Source: Firmicutes bacterium CAG:534 (GTDB lineage Bacteria > Bacillota > Clostridia > Lachnospirales > Lachnospiraceae). Taken from it: a stretch of 64,000 nt of DNA. A program made the translations under genes and the position numbers. Where the stretch lies: contig FR894536.1 in assembly GCA_000436115.1 (NCBI GenBank), positions 19,547-83,546 of the forward strand, read 5' to 3'. Shown one piece after another: positions 30,199 to 38,543 of this stretch (positions within the stretch are counted from its first letter, which is position 1; each line of letters begins with the position of its first letter). Under the pieces are notes generated by a model. That model was not told where the DNA came from, did not search any database, and saw only the letters and a list, made by a program, of their open reading frames with translations.

Positions 30199-31288
30199 AT
30201 CTGTAAAAAGTGTTAATATTTCGACCTTTTTCCTAAAAATATTCAGGTGTCAGATTTTTATTCCTATTGCAGCATTACTATTGCTTGCACTGTTTAATCT
30301 GATCGTGGATCCATCCTTTTACAAAATTACACTTGGCTATAATAGTGCAGGAGATCCTGTTCTTTCCGGAAATCTGATGACCATTCTGGATTATGGTTCA
30401 GAACTTGCTATTCTTGCAATAGGAATGACACTGGTTACGGCAGCGTCAGGCGGACAGGACATCAGTGTAGGCGCCGGGATTGCCATTGCAGGAAGCGTTG
30501 TATTACGGGTATTGTGTGGAACCAATTCCAGACCCGATACCTTACAGGCTCCTATTATTGTTGCTTTTTTGATCAGCTGTGTGGTAGCAATGCTGTTTGG
30601 AGCATTTAATGGAGCGCTGGTTGCCTATTTCAAAATTCAGCCCATGGTGGCAACGCTGATTTTATTTACAGCAGGCAGATCCATAGCTGCCTGGATCAAT
30701 AACAATGAGCTGCCGATCATCAGTGATCCTACCTTCAAATATTTTGGAGGATTTATTCCGGGAGTTCCTATCCCTACTCCGTTTTTTATTGCTGTGATCT
30801 GTATGATCATCATGGCTCTTGTTTTGAAATTTACCAATCTGGGATTATATACGCAGGCAGTTGGAATTAATGAAAGCTCTTCCAGATTAAATGGATTAAA
30901 TCCTGCGTTTATCAAGTTTATCACTTTTGTGATCCTGGGATTATGTGTTGCAGTTGCCGGACTGATTAAGGTAAGCCGTTTATCATCCATTAACTATTCC
31001 GTTATCGCAAAGGATATTGAAATGGATGCCATATTGGCAGTAGCGCTGGGAGGAAATTCCTTAAGCGGCGGTAAATTTAACATGACCGCATCCATACTTG
31101 GCGCTTATGTGATTCAGTTTTTAACAACGACGCTGTACAAATTTAACGTACAATCAGATGCTCTTTCTGCATATAAAGCGGTTGTAGTAATTGTTTTGGT
31201 GGTATTAAGTACACCTGTCGTAAGGGAATATCTTTCTTCTCTTGGAAAAAAGCTGAAAAATAAGGGAAATGTAAAGGAGGTCGGTTAA
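30188..31288 (+). CDS. Sugar ABC transporter permease (YtfT-like)
   Basis: A 366-residue RbsC-type permease with about 9-10 membrane segments. Family landmarks are LAIGMTLVTAASGGQDISVGAGIAIAG, the cytoplasmic coupling loop with GINESSSRLNGLNP and the closing AVALGGNSLSGGKFNMTASILGAY. An N-terminal segment is followed by an extracytoplasmic loop. The ATG at 30188 lies inside the end of the ATPase gene, with GGAGGTG just upstream. It should pair with the next permease as a heterodimer, as YtfT and YjfF do. Confidence 0.9.
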   Translation: MNSKSVKSVNISTFFLKIFRCQIFIPIAALLLLALFNLIVDPSFYKITLGYNSAGDPVLSGNLMTILDYGSELAILAIGMTLVTAASGGQDISVGAGIAIAGSVVLRVLCGTNSRPDTLQAPIIVAFLISCVVAMLFGAFNGALVAYFKIQPMVATLILFTAGRSIAAWINNNELPIISDPTFKYFGGFIPGVPIPTPFFIAVICMIIMALVLKFTNLGLYTQAVGINESSSRLNGLNPAFIKFITFVILGLCVAVAGLIKVSRLSSINYSVIAKDIEMDAILAVALGGNSLSGGKFNMTASILGAYVIQFLTTTLYKFNVQSDALSAYKAVVVIVLVVLSTPVVREYLSSLGKKLKNKGNVKEVG

Positions 31289-31289
31289 T

Positions 31290-32333
31290 ATGCCGTTTGG
31301 AAAGAAAGTACAAAATAAATTTAAAAACATTACCGACACAAACCTGCTCCTGATGATCACCATTGTGGTATTCTTTGCAATGTACCTTGGTGCAATTCTC
31401 TTTCAGGGAAAAGGATTTTTAAAGCCTCAGACATTTTTTAACATTTTAAATGCCAATGCATCACTGATCATTTTATCCTGTGGAATGAGTCTTGTTATGA
31501 TCACAGGGGGGATTGATATTTCCGTGGGAGGAGTAACAGCCTTAGTCAGTATGTGCTGTGCGGTTTATCTGGATTTTCACGGAGGCAACCTTTTTGTAGC
31601 TATTTTGATTGCGCTGGCCATTGGGCTTGCCTTTGGGTTAGTACAGGGATTTCTGGTTGCATATTTAGATATTCAGCCTTTTATCGTTACGCTGGCCGGA
31701 ATGTTTTTTGCAAGGGGAATGACAACCATTGTAAATACAACTCCCTTTAATGTTGCAAATGAATCCTTCGTTGCCTTGAAGGATACACGCATTTATGTTC
31801 CGGGATTTGGATCCGTTAATAAGCTTGGAAAGTATGTACCTGCTTATATTGAAGTGGGAGTAGTAGTCGCTCTGCTTACGGTAATCATTCTCTTTTGTGT
31901 TCTGAGATGGACCAGCCAGGGACGGAAGTTCTATGCGGTGGGCGGAAACAGCCAAAGCGCTCTGATGCTTGGAATCAACGTAAGAAAAACAAAATTTTTA
32001 TCTCATTTGATCTGTGGGCTGTTAGCAGGTATTGGAGGGTTTGTCTATTTTATGCATGTGGGATCAGGATCTGCTTCCCATGCAAGCGGAATGGAAATGA
32101 ACGCCATTGCATCTTCTATTATAGGCGGAACTATGCTGACAGGTGGAGTTGGAAACATTATCGGTACATTTTTCGGAGTGCTTTCCTTAAGCACCATACA
32201 GAATATTGTATCCTCTGCAGGTCTTGATCAGGCATGGTGGACTGGAATTACGATTGCAGCTATGTTATGCTTATTCTTAGTAGTACAAAGCGTTGTAATC
32301 GCCCGCAAAAAAAAGACGCTTAAAAACAGCTAA
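31290..32333 (+). CDS. Sugar ABC transporter permease (YjfF-like)
   Basis: A 347-residue RbsC/YjfF-type permease. Visible motifs include LSCGMSLVMITGGIDISVGGVTALV, YLDIQPFIVTLAGMFFARGMT, the coupling loop AVGGNSQSALMLGINVRKTK and SSIIGGTMLTGGVGNIIGTFFG. It starts 1 nt after the previous permease stop, with AAAGGAGG close upstream. Together with the 27541, 28672 and 30188 products it makes a full YtfQ-R-T-YjfF type importer. Confidence 0.9.
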   Translation: MPFGKKVQNKFKNITDTNLLLMITIVVFFAMYLGAILFQGKGFLKPQTFFNILNANASLIILSCGMSLVMITGGIDISVGGVTALVSMCCAVYLDFHGGNLFVAILIALAIGLAFGLVQGFLVAYLDIQPFIVTLAGMFFARGMTTIVNTTPFNVANESFVALKDTRIYVPGFGSVNKLGKYVPAYIEVGVVVALLTVIILFCVLRWTSQGRKFYAVGGNSQSALMLGINVRKTKFLSHLICGLLAGIGGFVYFMHVGSGSASHASGMEMNAIASSIIGGTMLTGGVGNIIGTFFGVLSLSTIQNIVSSAGLDQAWWTGITIAAMLCLFLVVQSVVIARKKKTLKNS

Positions 32334-32349
32334 AAGCGAGAAAAGAAAA

Positions 32350-33444
32350 TTGAAGAAAACTATTTTAATTATTATATCATTTGCTATTGCTGCTCTTTGC
32401 ATAGTAGCATTTGTCCATGGAAAAGATACAATTTCTCTTTATGATACAGAGGAAGCACAGGAAACGATTTCAAATGAAAGCATCGTAATTGGCTTTTCAC
32501 AGCTTGGTGCGGAATCTGATTGGAGAAGTGCAAATACGGAATCCATGAAAACTACATTTTCTGCTGAAAACGGGTATGAGCTGCTCTTTGAAGACGGACA
32601 GCAGAAGCAGTCAAATCAGATTACTGCCATTCGTACCTTTATTCAGCAGGAAGTGGATTATATTGTGCTTGCACCGGTAACGGAAACAGGATGGGACACT
32701 GTGCTGCAGGAAGCAAAGGACGCCGGTGTCCCTGTCATAATTGTTGACCGTATGGTAGATGTTTCTGACGATACACTTTTTACCTGCTGGGTGGGATCTG
32801 ATTTTGAACTGGAAGGGAAAAAGGCAGCAGGCTGGTTAGAGCAGTATCTTGCAAAAAAAGAGATTGCTGCGGAGGATATTCATATTGTAAATATTCAGGG
32901 AACGATTGGTGCATCGGCACAGATAGGGAGGACAAAAAGCCTGGAAGAAGCGGCAGAAAAGAATGGCTGGGATCTTCTTGCAGAGGTTCCGGGAGATTTT
33001 ACACAGGCCAAGGGCCGGGAAGTCATGAAAGAGCTTCTTTGCCAGTATGAAAATATTAATGTGGTTTACTGTGAAAATGATAACGAAGCGTTTGGCGCTA
33101 TTGAAGCGATTGAAGGGGCTGGCAAAACGGTAGGATCCAATATTGATAAAGGCGAGATCATGGTGATTTCCTTTGACGGAGTAAAGGAGAAAGCCATGAC
33201 TTATGTGCTTGACGGCAAAATATCCTGTATAGCAGAATGTAATCCTCTTCAGGGGCCCAGAGTACAGGCTATCATTAATTTGTTAGAGCGTGGGGGCACG
33301 CCTGATAAATTTTACTATGTGGATGAAGGTTTTTTCAGTGCAGATGAAACAGTGGAAAAAGTTACTGTGGATGGAAAGGAATATGAGGTGACCTTACTGA
33401 CCCAGGAGATCATAGATGAAAGAAAGAATGAATTTAATTCTTGA
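32350..33444 (+). CDS. Membrane-anchored sugar-binding protein (second YtfQ-like copy; possible sensor)
   Basis: A 364-residue protein homologous in its ligand domain to the lipoprotein at 27541 (IGFSQLGAESDWRSANTESMK, VDYIVLAPVTETGWDTVLQEAKDAGVPVIIVDR, IQGTIGASAQIGRTKSLEEA, ECNPLQGPRVQAIINLLERGG). Unlike that copy it has no lipobox Cys: the N-terminal MKKTILIIISFAIAALCIVAF is a plain signal anchor. In Clostridium beijerinckii a similarly anchored binding protein (XylFII) forms a D-xylose sensor with a LytS kinase, so the same could hold here with the kinase at 25927. TTG start with a weak ribosome site; last gene of the operon. Confidence 0.85.
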   Translation: MKKTILIIISFAIAALCIVAFVHGKDTISLYDTEEAQETISNESIVIGFSQLGAESDWRSANTESMKTTFSAENGYELLFEDGQQKQSNQITAIRTFIQQEVDYIVLAPVTETGWDTVLQEAKDAGVPVIIVDRMVDVSDDTLFTCWVGSDFELEGKKAAGWLEQYLAKKEIAAEDIHIVNIQGTIGASAQIGRTKSLEEAAEKNGWDLLAEVPGDFTQAKGREVMKELLCQYENINVVYCENDNEAFGAIEAIEGAGKTVGSNIDKGEIMVISFDGVKEKAMTYVLDGKISCIAECNPLQGPRVQAIINLLERGGTPDKFYYVDEGFFSADETVEKVTVDGKEYEVTLLTQEIIDERKNEFNS

Positions 33445-33469
33445 CAAAAGAAATTTAATCTGTTAGTTT
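33441..33469 (+). promoter_or_regulatory. Promoter of the ABC-F attenuator leader
   Basis: Consensus -35 TTGACA (33441-33446, overlapping the stop of the previous gene), 17-bp spacer, and -10 TAGTTT preceded by TGT (extended -10). Transcription would start near 33476, just before the leader-peptide ribosome site AAAGGAG. Confidence 0.7.
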
Positions 33470-33496
33470 AAAAAAAAGTGTAAAGGAGATGTGCAG

Positions 33497-33523
33497 ATGT
33501 TGTTTTTTTCTACGAATAACTAA
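33497..33523 (+). CDS. Eight-codon leader peptide (MLFFSTNN)
   Basis: A tiny open frame of eight codons with a strong ribosome site (TAAAGGAGATGTGCAG) and a stop at 33521-33523. It is placed like the leader peptides of ribosome-mediated attenuators that control ABC-F and erm resistance genes, where a drug-stalled ribosome changes the fold of the downstream RNA. An antiterminator arm (33537-33545) begins 14 nt after its stop, within reach of a stalled ribosome. Too short for homology support; the case rests on position and RNA structure. Confidence 0.6.
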   Translation: MLFFSTNN

Positions 33524-33591
33524 TTTCATAGGTTGTGTGTAGAAGAAGCGTCTGACTCATTTTCTGATATTTTATAAAAAGCTATATGATT

Positions 33592-33616
33592 TTACTGCCT
33601 GGCAGTAATTTTTTTT
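33592..33616 (+). terminator. First terminator of the ABC-F leader
   Basis: Stem TTACTGC (33592-33598) / GCAGTAA (33602-33608) with a three-base loop, followed by eight T. It is 69 nt downstream of the leader peptide stop. Confidence 0.75.
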
Positions 33617-33633
33617 GATGTATGTATCTGATA

Positions 33634-33662
33634 GGTGCAGAAGATTTCTTCTGCACCTTTTT
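33634..33662 (+). terminator. Second terminator of the ABC-F leader, with alternative antiterminator pairing
   Basis: Perfect 10-bp stem GGTGCAGAAG (33634-33643) / CTTCTGCACC (33648-33657), loop ATTT, then five T. The 3' arm can instead pair with GTGTAGAAG at 33537-33545 (9 bp, one wobble), which would break the terminator. This is the layout of a transcription attenuator directly in front of the remnant gene's ribosome site. Confidence 0.8.
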
Positions 33663-33685
33663 GCTGTCAAAAAGGAGGAATTTAT

Positions 33686-33996
33686 ATGTCACAGATCAGC
33701 AGATAGATGAGACGCTGTTTCTGGCGCTCCTGCGAAAACTGGATTTTTCCAGAACACAATTTGAAAAAAGAATTGAGGACTACAGCGGAGGCCAGAAGAA
33801 AAAGGTACTGCTTGCAGGAAGTCTGTGTAAGAAGGCCCATCTTTATATCTGGGATGAACCTTTGAACTTTATTGACGTTTTTTCCAGAATGCAGATCGAG
33901 GAGCTGATCCTGAAATTTAAGCCTGCCATGATCCTGGTAGAGCATGACAAAAGCTTTGTGGAACATATTGCAACTTCTGTGATTTCCATTCCCTAA
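33686..33996 (+). pseudogene. Internally deleted ABC-F ATPase gene (Lsa/Vga-like ribosome protection family)
   Basis: A start region with a strong ribosome site (AAAGGAGGAATTTAT, ATG at 33686) reads only MSQISR before a stop. From 33691, in another frame, the DNA encodes the last 100 or so residues of a resistance-type ABC-F protein: YSGGQKKKVLLAGSLC (ABC signature), LYIWDEPLNFIDVFSRMQIE (Walker B of the second cassette) and ILVEHDKSFVEHIATSVISIP. Intact proteins have about 490 residues, so both the first cassette and the linker are gone. The shared ACAGATC at the join suggests deletion between short repeats. The remnant cannot make a working protein. Confidence 0.85.
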
Positions 33997-34014
33997 AAGG
34001 GATAAAAGGCCATT

Positions 34015-34043
34015 TTGACCAAATTTAACATTTTTTTTATTAG
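34015..34043 (+). promoter_or_regulatory. Promoter upstream of the DUF1538 gene
   Basis: TTGACC (34015-34020), 17-bp spacer, TATTAG (34038-34043) in AT-rich DNA, about 60 bp before the start codon. It would free the DUF1538/P-II pair from the ABC-F attenuator. Confidence 0.5.
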
Positions 34044-34105
34044 GAAATATACAATTTTTGTGTTAAGCTTTTGTTAAAAGATAAAAAGAAAGGCGTTTGA
34101 TATTA

Positions 34106-35647
34106 TTGAATTCAATTCGTTCCAAATTTAAAGAAAAATTTATCGAAACCTTAAAGGCAGTGCTTCCCATCCTGGGGATTGTTTTTGTTTTGTGTTTTAC
34201 GATCGCCCCAATTCCCCCAAGTATTTTACTGGTGTTTTTGGTGGGAGCAGTAATGCTGATCGCAGGAATGCTGCTGTTTAATGTGGGTGTGGAAATGTCC
34301 ATGACGCCTATGGGGGAACGGGTCGGAACGATTATGACCAAAACCAGGAAGCTTCCCCTGATTATTTTGATCAGTTTTATCATGGGATTTATCATTACAA
34401 TATCGGAGCCGGATCTGCAGGTGCTTGCACAGCAGGTCCCCTCCATTCCTAATATGGCGCTGATCCTGGCGGTAGCTGCCGGTGTAGGTGTTTTTCTGGT
34501 GATCGCACTCTTAAGAATGCTTTTTGGGATTGCATTATCACATCTTCTTGTTGTTTTCTATCTGATCGTGTTTGGAATGACACTGTTTGTTCCAAAGGAT
34601 TTCCTGGCTATTGCATTTGATTCCGGCGGTGTGACAACAGGGCCCATGACGGTTCCCTTTATTATGGCGTTTGGTGTTGGTATTGCTGCCATCAGAAGCG
34701 ATAAGCATGCGGCGGACGACAGCTTTGGTCTGGTAGCGCTTTGCTCTATTGGCCCTATCCTTGCAGTGCTGATCCTTGGAATGATCTTTCATCCCGAGCA
34801 AGGGGATCAGGTAAATAATACTGTTATGATCGTGGATAATACAGTGGATCTGGGAAAGCTGTTTGCACAGGGAATTCCTACTTATATGAAGGAAATGGCA
34901 TTATCTCTTTTTCCCATTGTATTCTTCTTTGCGCTTTTTCAGCTGATCTCGCGGGATATGAAAAAGAGGCCTCTGATTAAGATCGGTGTGGGAATTATTT
35001 ATACATATGTAGGTCTTGTTCTGTTTTTAACGGGAGCAAATATTGGCTTTATGCCTGCAGGAAATTACCTGGGACAGACAATGGCAGGACTTCCCTACCG
35101 TTTTATCATTGTTCCGATCGGAATGCTCATCGGTTATTTTATCGTATTAGCCGAGCCTGCAGTATTTGTGCTTACAAAGCAGGTAGAGGAGATGACCTCC
35201 GGCGCTATTTCAGCGAAGGCAATGGGAACCAGCCTTTCTATTGGTGTGGCATTTTCCGTTGGGTTTGCAATGCTGAGAGTGCTTACGGGAATTTCTGTTT
35301 TATGGTTCCTTATTCCGGGTTACGCCGTTGCTCTTATTCTGACATTTTTTGTTCCAAAGATCTTTACGGCGATTGCATTTGACTCCGGTGGTGTGGCTTC
35401 CGGTCCTATGACAGCTACTTTCCTGCTTTCCTTTGCAATGGGAGCATGTGAAACGGTAGGAGGCAATATTATTACGGATGCGTTTGGAATTGTGGCCATG
35501 GTTGCAATGACGCCTCTCATCACCATTCAGATCCTGGGTATGGTATTTAAGCTCAAGGAGAGCAGACTCCACAGGGGCGCTGCAGTGGCAAAGGATGTTA
35601 CTGCTGAACTTGTAAACTATGGCGATATGGAAATTATCGAGTTGTAA
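34106..35647 (+). CDS. DUF1538 family membrane protein (duplicated domain; possible cation antiporter)
   Basis: A 513-residue multi-spanning protein made of two DUF1538 halves. Each half repeats ETLKAVLPILGIVF-like and, near its end, the mark AIAFDSGGVTTGPMTVPFIMAFGVG (first half, near residue 170) and AIAFDSGGVASGPMTATFLLSFAMG (second half, near residue 430). Two such proteins (UmpAB) were reported as a Na+/H+ antiporter in Halomonas; whether this protein moves the same ions is unknown. TTG at 34106 has better ribosome-site spacing (AAAGG) than TTG at 34097. The P-II-like gene follows 24 bp later, an association suggesting direct control of the transporter. Confidence 0.85.
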   Translation: MNSIRSKFKEKFIETLKAVLPILGIVFVLCFTIAPIPPSILLVFLVGAVMLIAGMLLFNVGVEMSMTPMGERVGTIMTKTRKLPLIILISFIMGFIITISEPDLQVLAQQVPSIPNMALILAVAAGVGVFLVIALLRMLFGIALSHLLVVFYLIVFGMTLFVPKDFLAIAFDSGGVTTGPMTVPFIMAFGVGIAAIRSDKHAADDSFGLVALCSIGPILAVLILGMIFHPEQGDQVNNTVMIVDNTVDLGKLFAQGIPTYMKEMALSLFPIVFFFALFQLISRDMKKRPLIKIGVGIIYTYVGLVLFLTGANIGFMPAGNYLGQTMAGLPYRFIIVPIGMLIGYFIVLAEPAVFVLTKQVEEMTSGAISAKAMGTSLSIGVAFSVGFAMLRVLTGISVLWFLIPGYAVALILTFFVPKIFTAIAFDSGGVASGPMTATFLLSFAMGACETVGGNIITDAFGIVAMVAMTPLITIQILGMVFKLKESRLHRGAAVAKDVTAELVNYGDMEIIEL

Positions 35648-35671
35648 TATAACAGGAAGGAATCGGAAGCT

Positions 35672-36349
35672 ATGGGAACTCTGTATTTAATGACAACGAT
35701 CGTTGATCGTAAGATAGCTAAGAAATATTCCGAGCTATATAAAGAAAATAAACAATATATCACGCTGGTAACCATGGGCGCCGGTACGGCAGTCAGTGAA
35801 ATGCTGAATTACCTTGGCCTGGAAAGCAATGAAAAGGCAGTGATCTTTTCCGTACAGGAGGAAGAAACCTGGCAGCAGGTAAAAAAGCAGCTCCAGCAAA
35901 AATTACATATCGATGCACCCGGAGGGGGAATTGCCTTTACCATTCCGCTTAGCAGTATCGGTGGAAGAAAGGCGCTTCAGTTCCTGTTAGAAGGAAAGGA
36001 ATATCAGAAAAAGGAGGAATCAACCTTGAAGGATACATTACATGAACTTATTGTTGTGATTTTAAATCAGGGATATGTGGATCTGGTAATGGATGCTGCC
36101 AGAGATGCAGGCGCATATGGAGGAACCGTGATCCATGCCAAGGGTACCGGTATGGAACAGGCAGAAAAATTTATGGGAGTTTCGCTTGCAGCCGAGAAGG
36201 AAATGATTTTTATCGTTGCCAAAAAAGAGCAGAAAAATCAGATCATGCAGGCAATTATGGAAAAAGCCGGTCTGGACAGCAAGGCAAAATCCATAGTCTT
36301 TTCTCTTCCTGTCACAGACACGGCCGGTCTTAGATTAATTGAGGATTAA
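35672..36349 (+). CDS. Tandem P-II-like (GlnB/GlnK-type) signalling protein
   Basis: A 225-residue protein with two P-II-like halves. The first ([41 protein letters not shown]) is diverged. The second ([36 protein letters not shown], then [21 protein letters not shown]) keeps the P-II fold and a glycine-rich turn where nucleotide binds, but no T-loop tyrosine is seen. Classical P-II proteins are about 112 residues and trimeric. Paired with DUF1538 (24 bp gap), it may gate that transporter in response to nucleotide state (inference). Its last 15 bp overlap the 3' end of the exonuclease III gene on the other strand. Confidence 0.85.
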   Translation: MGTLYLMTTIVDRKIAKKYSELYKENKQYITLVTMGAGTAVSEMLNYLGLESNEKAVIFSVQEEETWQQVKKQLQQKLHIDAPGGGIAFTIPLSSIGGRKALQFLLEGKEYQKKEESTLKDTLHELIVVILNQGYVDLVMDAARDAGAYGGTVIHAKGTGMEQAEKFMGVSLAAEKEMIFIVAKKEQKNQIMQAIMEKAGLDSKAKSIVFSLPVTDTAGLRLIED

Positions 36350-37090
36350 TCCTACGGGGCAGTGGTCTGATCCCAGAATATCGGTATAGATCACTGCATC
36401 GGAAAGTCTGTTTTCCAGCGTTTGTGAAACCATAAAATAATCAATACGCCATCCGGCATTTTTTTCTCTGGCTTTAAACCGGTAGGACCACCAGGAATAA
36501 GCTCCTTCCATGTCAGGATAAAAATACCGGAAGGTATCTGTAAAGCCTGCATGTACAAGGGCAGAAAATTTCTCTCTTTCTTCATCTGTAAAACCGGCGT
36601 TCTTACGGTTTGTTTTTGGATTTTTCAGATCAATTTCCCGGTGGGCAACATTTAAATCGCCGCAGAAAATAACCGGTTTATTCTGTTCCAGCTTTTTCAA
36701 ATAGGCAAGAAAGTCATCTTCCCATTTCATACGATAAGAAAGACGTTTTAATTCTTCCTGTGAATTGGGAGTATAAACGGTAATAAAATAATAATCTTTA
36801 AATTCTAAGGTGATCACGCGGCCTTCGTGGTCATGCTCTTCGATCCCAAGGCCGTAGGATACAGATACAGGTTCTTCCTTTGAAAAGATTGCTGTGCCGG
36901 AATAGCCCTTTTTTTCTGCATAATTCCAATATTGATGATATCCGGGAAGCTCTAAGCTGACCTGGCCGGCCTGCAGCTTTGTTTCCTGCAGACAGAAAAG
37001 GTCTGCGTCTGCCTCCTTAAAAAAGTCCATAAATCCTTTTTCCAGACAGGCCCTGAGGCCGTTTACGTTCCAAGAGATCAATTTTTGCAT
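36335..37090 (-). CDS. xth: Exodeoxyribonuclease III (AP endonuclease, ExoA/XthA family)
   Basis: Cuts DNA at abasic sites and removes 3'-blocking groups in base excision repair. The 251-residue product shows all catalytic motifs: [18 protein letters not shown] (metal Glu), [34 protein letters not shown] (Asp/Asn pair), [15 protein letters not shown] and GSDHCPVGL (catalytic His). ATG at 37090. Overlaps the P-II-like gene by 15 bp, tail to tail. Confidence 0.96.
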   Translation of the reverse strand: MQKLISWNVNGLRACLEKGFMDFFKEADADLFCLQETKLQAGQVSLELPGYHQYWNYAEKKGYSGTAIFSKEEPVSVSYGLGIEEHDHEGRVITLEFKDYYFITVYTPNSQEELKRLSYRMKWEDDFLAYLKKLEQNKPVIFCGDLNVAHREIDLKNPKTNRKNAGFTDEEREKFSALVHAGFTDTFRYFYPDMEGAYSWWSYRFKAREKNAGWRIDYFMVSQTLENRLSDAVIYTDILGSDHCPVGLILN

Positions 37091-37121
37091 CCTTTGTTGT
37101 TCCTTTCTGTAAATTGAGATA

Positions 37122-37130
37122 TGATATAAT
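37122..37130 (+). promoter_or_regulatory. Extended -10 promoter (TGA-TATAAT) before the 37163 gene
   Basis: A perfect TATAAT (37125-37130) with TG one base upstream and no good -35 at 17 bp, 33 bp before the start codon. Between two genes that diverge here (xth and the 37163 gene). Confidence 0.5.
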
Positions 37131-37162
37131 TACCGATTGTTCCATATGGAAGGAGATCTGTT

Positions 37163-37438
37163 TTGAAAAAGCAAATTACAATAGAGGAAATGTGGTCTTT
37201 GCTGTCAGCCCATCAGGGAGAAGTCTTTTATACCGCAAAAAAGCTTCCGTTTACTTATATGATAAAAGGCGGAGAGCTTTTTGTGGACAGACGTTCCAAG
37301 TCGATCACCAAGGCTACCTTTGAACAGGCAATTTCAAAGCTTGAAAGCTCTGATGGAACGATTGCAGGACCTAAAAGCCTGTGTGTATTCGGGGCGCCCT
37401 ATGTGTGGGCCCTGTTCCGGGCATTTGAAATCGTGTAA
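37163..37438 (+). CDS. Conserved hypothetical small protein (91 aa)
   Basis: A 91-residue protein beginning with TTG, with AGGAGATCTGTT (good spacing) upstream. No signal peptide, membrane segment or known motif; the pattern EVFYTAKKLPFTYMIKGGELFVDRRSKSITKATFEQA suggests a small alpha/beta domain with a basic patch. Homologues appear to be common in Lachnospiraceae and Clostridia (memory, not tested), function unknown. Ends 5 bp from the convergent SGNH gene. Confidence 0.75.
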   Translation: MKKQITIEEMWSLLSAHQGEVFYTAKKLPFTYMIKGGELFVDRRSKSITKATFEQAISKLESSDGTIAGPKSLCVFGAPYVWALFRAFEIV

Positions 37439-37443
37439 AAGTC

Positions 37444-38532
37444 TTACTCGTCATAAATATCTACCTTGATACGGTCCTCATAGGGCTTTATCAGGGTGGT
37501 TACGATCTCATCCGCAAGGGATCGCATATCTTCTATTTCAGAGAGATAATTTTCTCTGGTAATTCTGTGAGTTCCTTCTATCAAGCTGTCACACATAAGA
37601 TGGTTGATTTCCGGAGAAAAATGCAGAGTATCCATATAATTTTCCAGATTGGTAATGATTTCCCGGTCATTTTGAAAAGAATACAGAGTCACATTTTCGT
37701 AGGATAAAAGTGTTTCATAAGCGGTCTGCATATTATACAGATATGCGTCTGTATCTCCATCCCGGTACAGGTTGTCCCACCAGATCATGGAATAGGGAGG
37801 CACAAAAATCAGGAATTGTGTTTCCGGGTGTTCCTTAATACGGGCAGTCAGTATTTCCAGGTTTTGCGAAAGCAGATCCTGATAATAAGTCTCCGGCTTC
37901 ATTTCATCTATGGAGGGCTTTCGGATATACAGTCCCAGGATCATGTCAGAATTAAAATTTTTCCACTGCGCCCAGTTATAGGAGTTTCCTTCATCATAAT
38001 CGCCGATCAGGGATTGAGCGATGAGATAGGGGATTTTTTCAAAAAGCACATCCTTGTTCAGCCAATATTGTACATCATTTAAATAATTATCATCATAAAG
38101 ATACATAGGGCAGCCTGTAAGCTCATAGGTGGTCTCGGGAGAAGCTACAAGTGCAGAGGGATCCAGATTATAAAAAACGTATTTCAGCTCCTGATGTTCG
38201 AAAGCAATGTCCAAAAGGTAGCAAAGATCTGCAGTTGCACCATAAGAACGGATAGCCTTAATGGATCTGCACTGAAAGCCCTGGTCAAACCAGCCGTTGT
38301 TATAGTTTTCCGCAACGGAGGAACCGGCGATCACGCTGTCATAGTCAAAGTTTTTAAGAGAGCCTACACACTGATATTCTTTGTCGGTTAAAACTGCTTT
38401 CAGACCCGGCAGAGGCTTGTGATACTGAAAAAAAGGATCAAACAGGATCACTGTAAAAATACAGATCAAAAGAAGAGCCGCGCTGAAGATGATAAATTTT
38501 TTGAGAAAGCCTTTAAAGGTATTTTTATCCAA
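37444..38532 (-). CDS. Membrane-anchored SGNH-like protein, partner of an MBOAT acyltransferase
   Basis: A 362-residue protein with one N-terminal membrane segment (FIIFSAALLLICIFTVILF, residues 13-31) and an outer domain. The mark DYDSVIAGSSVAENY (a candidate nucleophile Ser) and the late DTLHFSPEINHL (Asp/His) fit an SGNH/GDSL hydrolase fold like AlgX/DltD-type acyl-transfer partners. TTG start with GAGGTGA before it. It is 11 bp downstream of the MBOAT gene on the same strand and likely takes the acyl group from it for a cell-surface polymer; the polymer is unknown. Confidence 0.75.
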   Translation of the reverse strand: MDKNTFKGFLKKFIIFSAALLLICIFTVILFDPFFQYHKPLPGLKAVLTDKEYQCVGSLKNFDYDSVIAGSSVAENYNNGWFDQGFQCRSIKAIRSYGATADLCYLLDIAFEHQELKYVFYNLDPSALVASPETTYELTGCPMYLYDDNYLNDVQYWLNKDVLFEKIPYLIAQSLIGDYDEGNSYNWAQWKNFNSDMILGLYIRKPSIDEMKPETYYQDLLSQNLEILTARIKEHPETQFLIFVPPYSMIWWDNLYRDGDTDAYLYNMQTAYETLLSYENVTLYSFQNDREIITNLENYMDTLHFSPEINHLMCDSLIEGTHRITRENYLSEIEDMRSLADEIVTTLIKPYEDRIKVDIYDE

Positions 38533-38543
38533 TAGTGATCACC

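Noticed and set aside
33622..33996. Reading 33622-33996 as an intact 124-residue protein.
   Set aside because: Its first residues come from the terminator and ribosome-site region; the recognisable part is only the end of an ABC-F protein, in a different frame from the real start codon.
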